Below are positions 6,025-6,052 of a stretch of DNA of 6,052 nt, piece after piece (position 1 is the stretch's first letter; each line of letters starts with the position of its first letter). The DNA comes from Desulfocapsa sp. (lineage in GTDB: Bacteria > Desulfobacterota > Desulfobulbia > Desulfobulbales > Desulfocapsaceae): the NCBI GenBank assembly GCA_020717935.1, contig DYDK01000110.1, forward strand, positions 1 through 6,052, in the 5' to 3' direction. The position numbers and the translations under genes were made by a program. Below the pieces are notes generated by a model. It was not told the DNA's origin, searched no databases, and was given only the letters and a program-made list of their open reading frames with translations.

Positions 6025-6052
6025 CAAAATCTTCGGGATATAAAACGACATG

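Larger units (their letters stand above)
5380..6052. other. AT-rich intergenic region upstream of the kinase operon
   Basis: These 673 bases hold no credible protein gene of normal length. What can be supported is regulatory: a weak minus-strand promoter for the kinase, a strong plus-strand sigma-54 promoter, a Shine-Dalgarno plus 8-codon frame, a 12-bp inverted repeat, and two plus-strand sigma-70-like promoters near the right edge. An ATG occupies the last three bases of the window, but without downstream sequence nothing can be said about it. Confidence 0.7.

Overview
The window looks like bacterial chromosome, most likely from a Desulfobacterota-type (deltaproteobacterial) anaerobe. This rests on gene style and is an inference. 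The clues are a membrane histidine kinase with a HEINNP H-box, an NtrC-type sigma-54 activator, a small protein resembling the AF1514/DUF5619 group, a PaaI-like thioesterase, and the start of an ADP-forming acyl-CoA synthetase-like protein. All recognised genes lie on the minus strand. The genes have moderate base composition; the right-hand 670 bases are clearly AT-rich.

Layout, left to right: (1) 15-236, a minus-strand CoA-binding-domain start that ends after about 60 residues and appears truncated. (2) 237-568, no credible gene, but a 211-bp imperfect inverted-repeat element (335-545) with arms of about 65 bp. (3) 569-1072, a PaaI-family hotdog thioesterase with its own Shine-Dalgarno and a candidate promoter. 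(4) 1320-5379, a three-gene operon read right to left: sensor kinase (5379-3043), sigma-54-dependent response regulator (3012-1606), small AF1514-like protein (1580-1320). The gaps are 30 and 25 bases. (5) 5380-6052, an AT-rich intergenic region with a near-consensus sigma-54 promoter pointing right (5661-5676), a Shine-Dalgarno followed by an 8-codon reading frame, a 12-bp inverted repeat, and two sigma-70-like promoters near the right edge.

How it may work together: the kinase probably senses an extracytoplasmic signal through its large periplasmic domain and phosphorylates Asp59 of the regulator, which then activates sigma-54 promoters. The best sigma-54 promoter in the window faces away from the operon about 280 bp upstream of it, so it is the natural candidate target. 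It has no evident protein gene directly downstream, so it may drive a small RNA, a long leader, or a gene beyond the edge. The two least explained items are this orphan sigma-54 transcription unit and the 335-545 element, whose arm mismatches are mostly compatible with G-U pairing in a minus-strand transcript.
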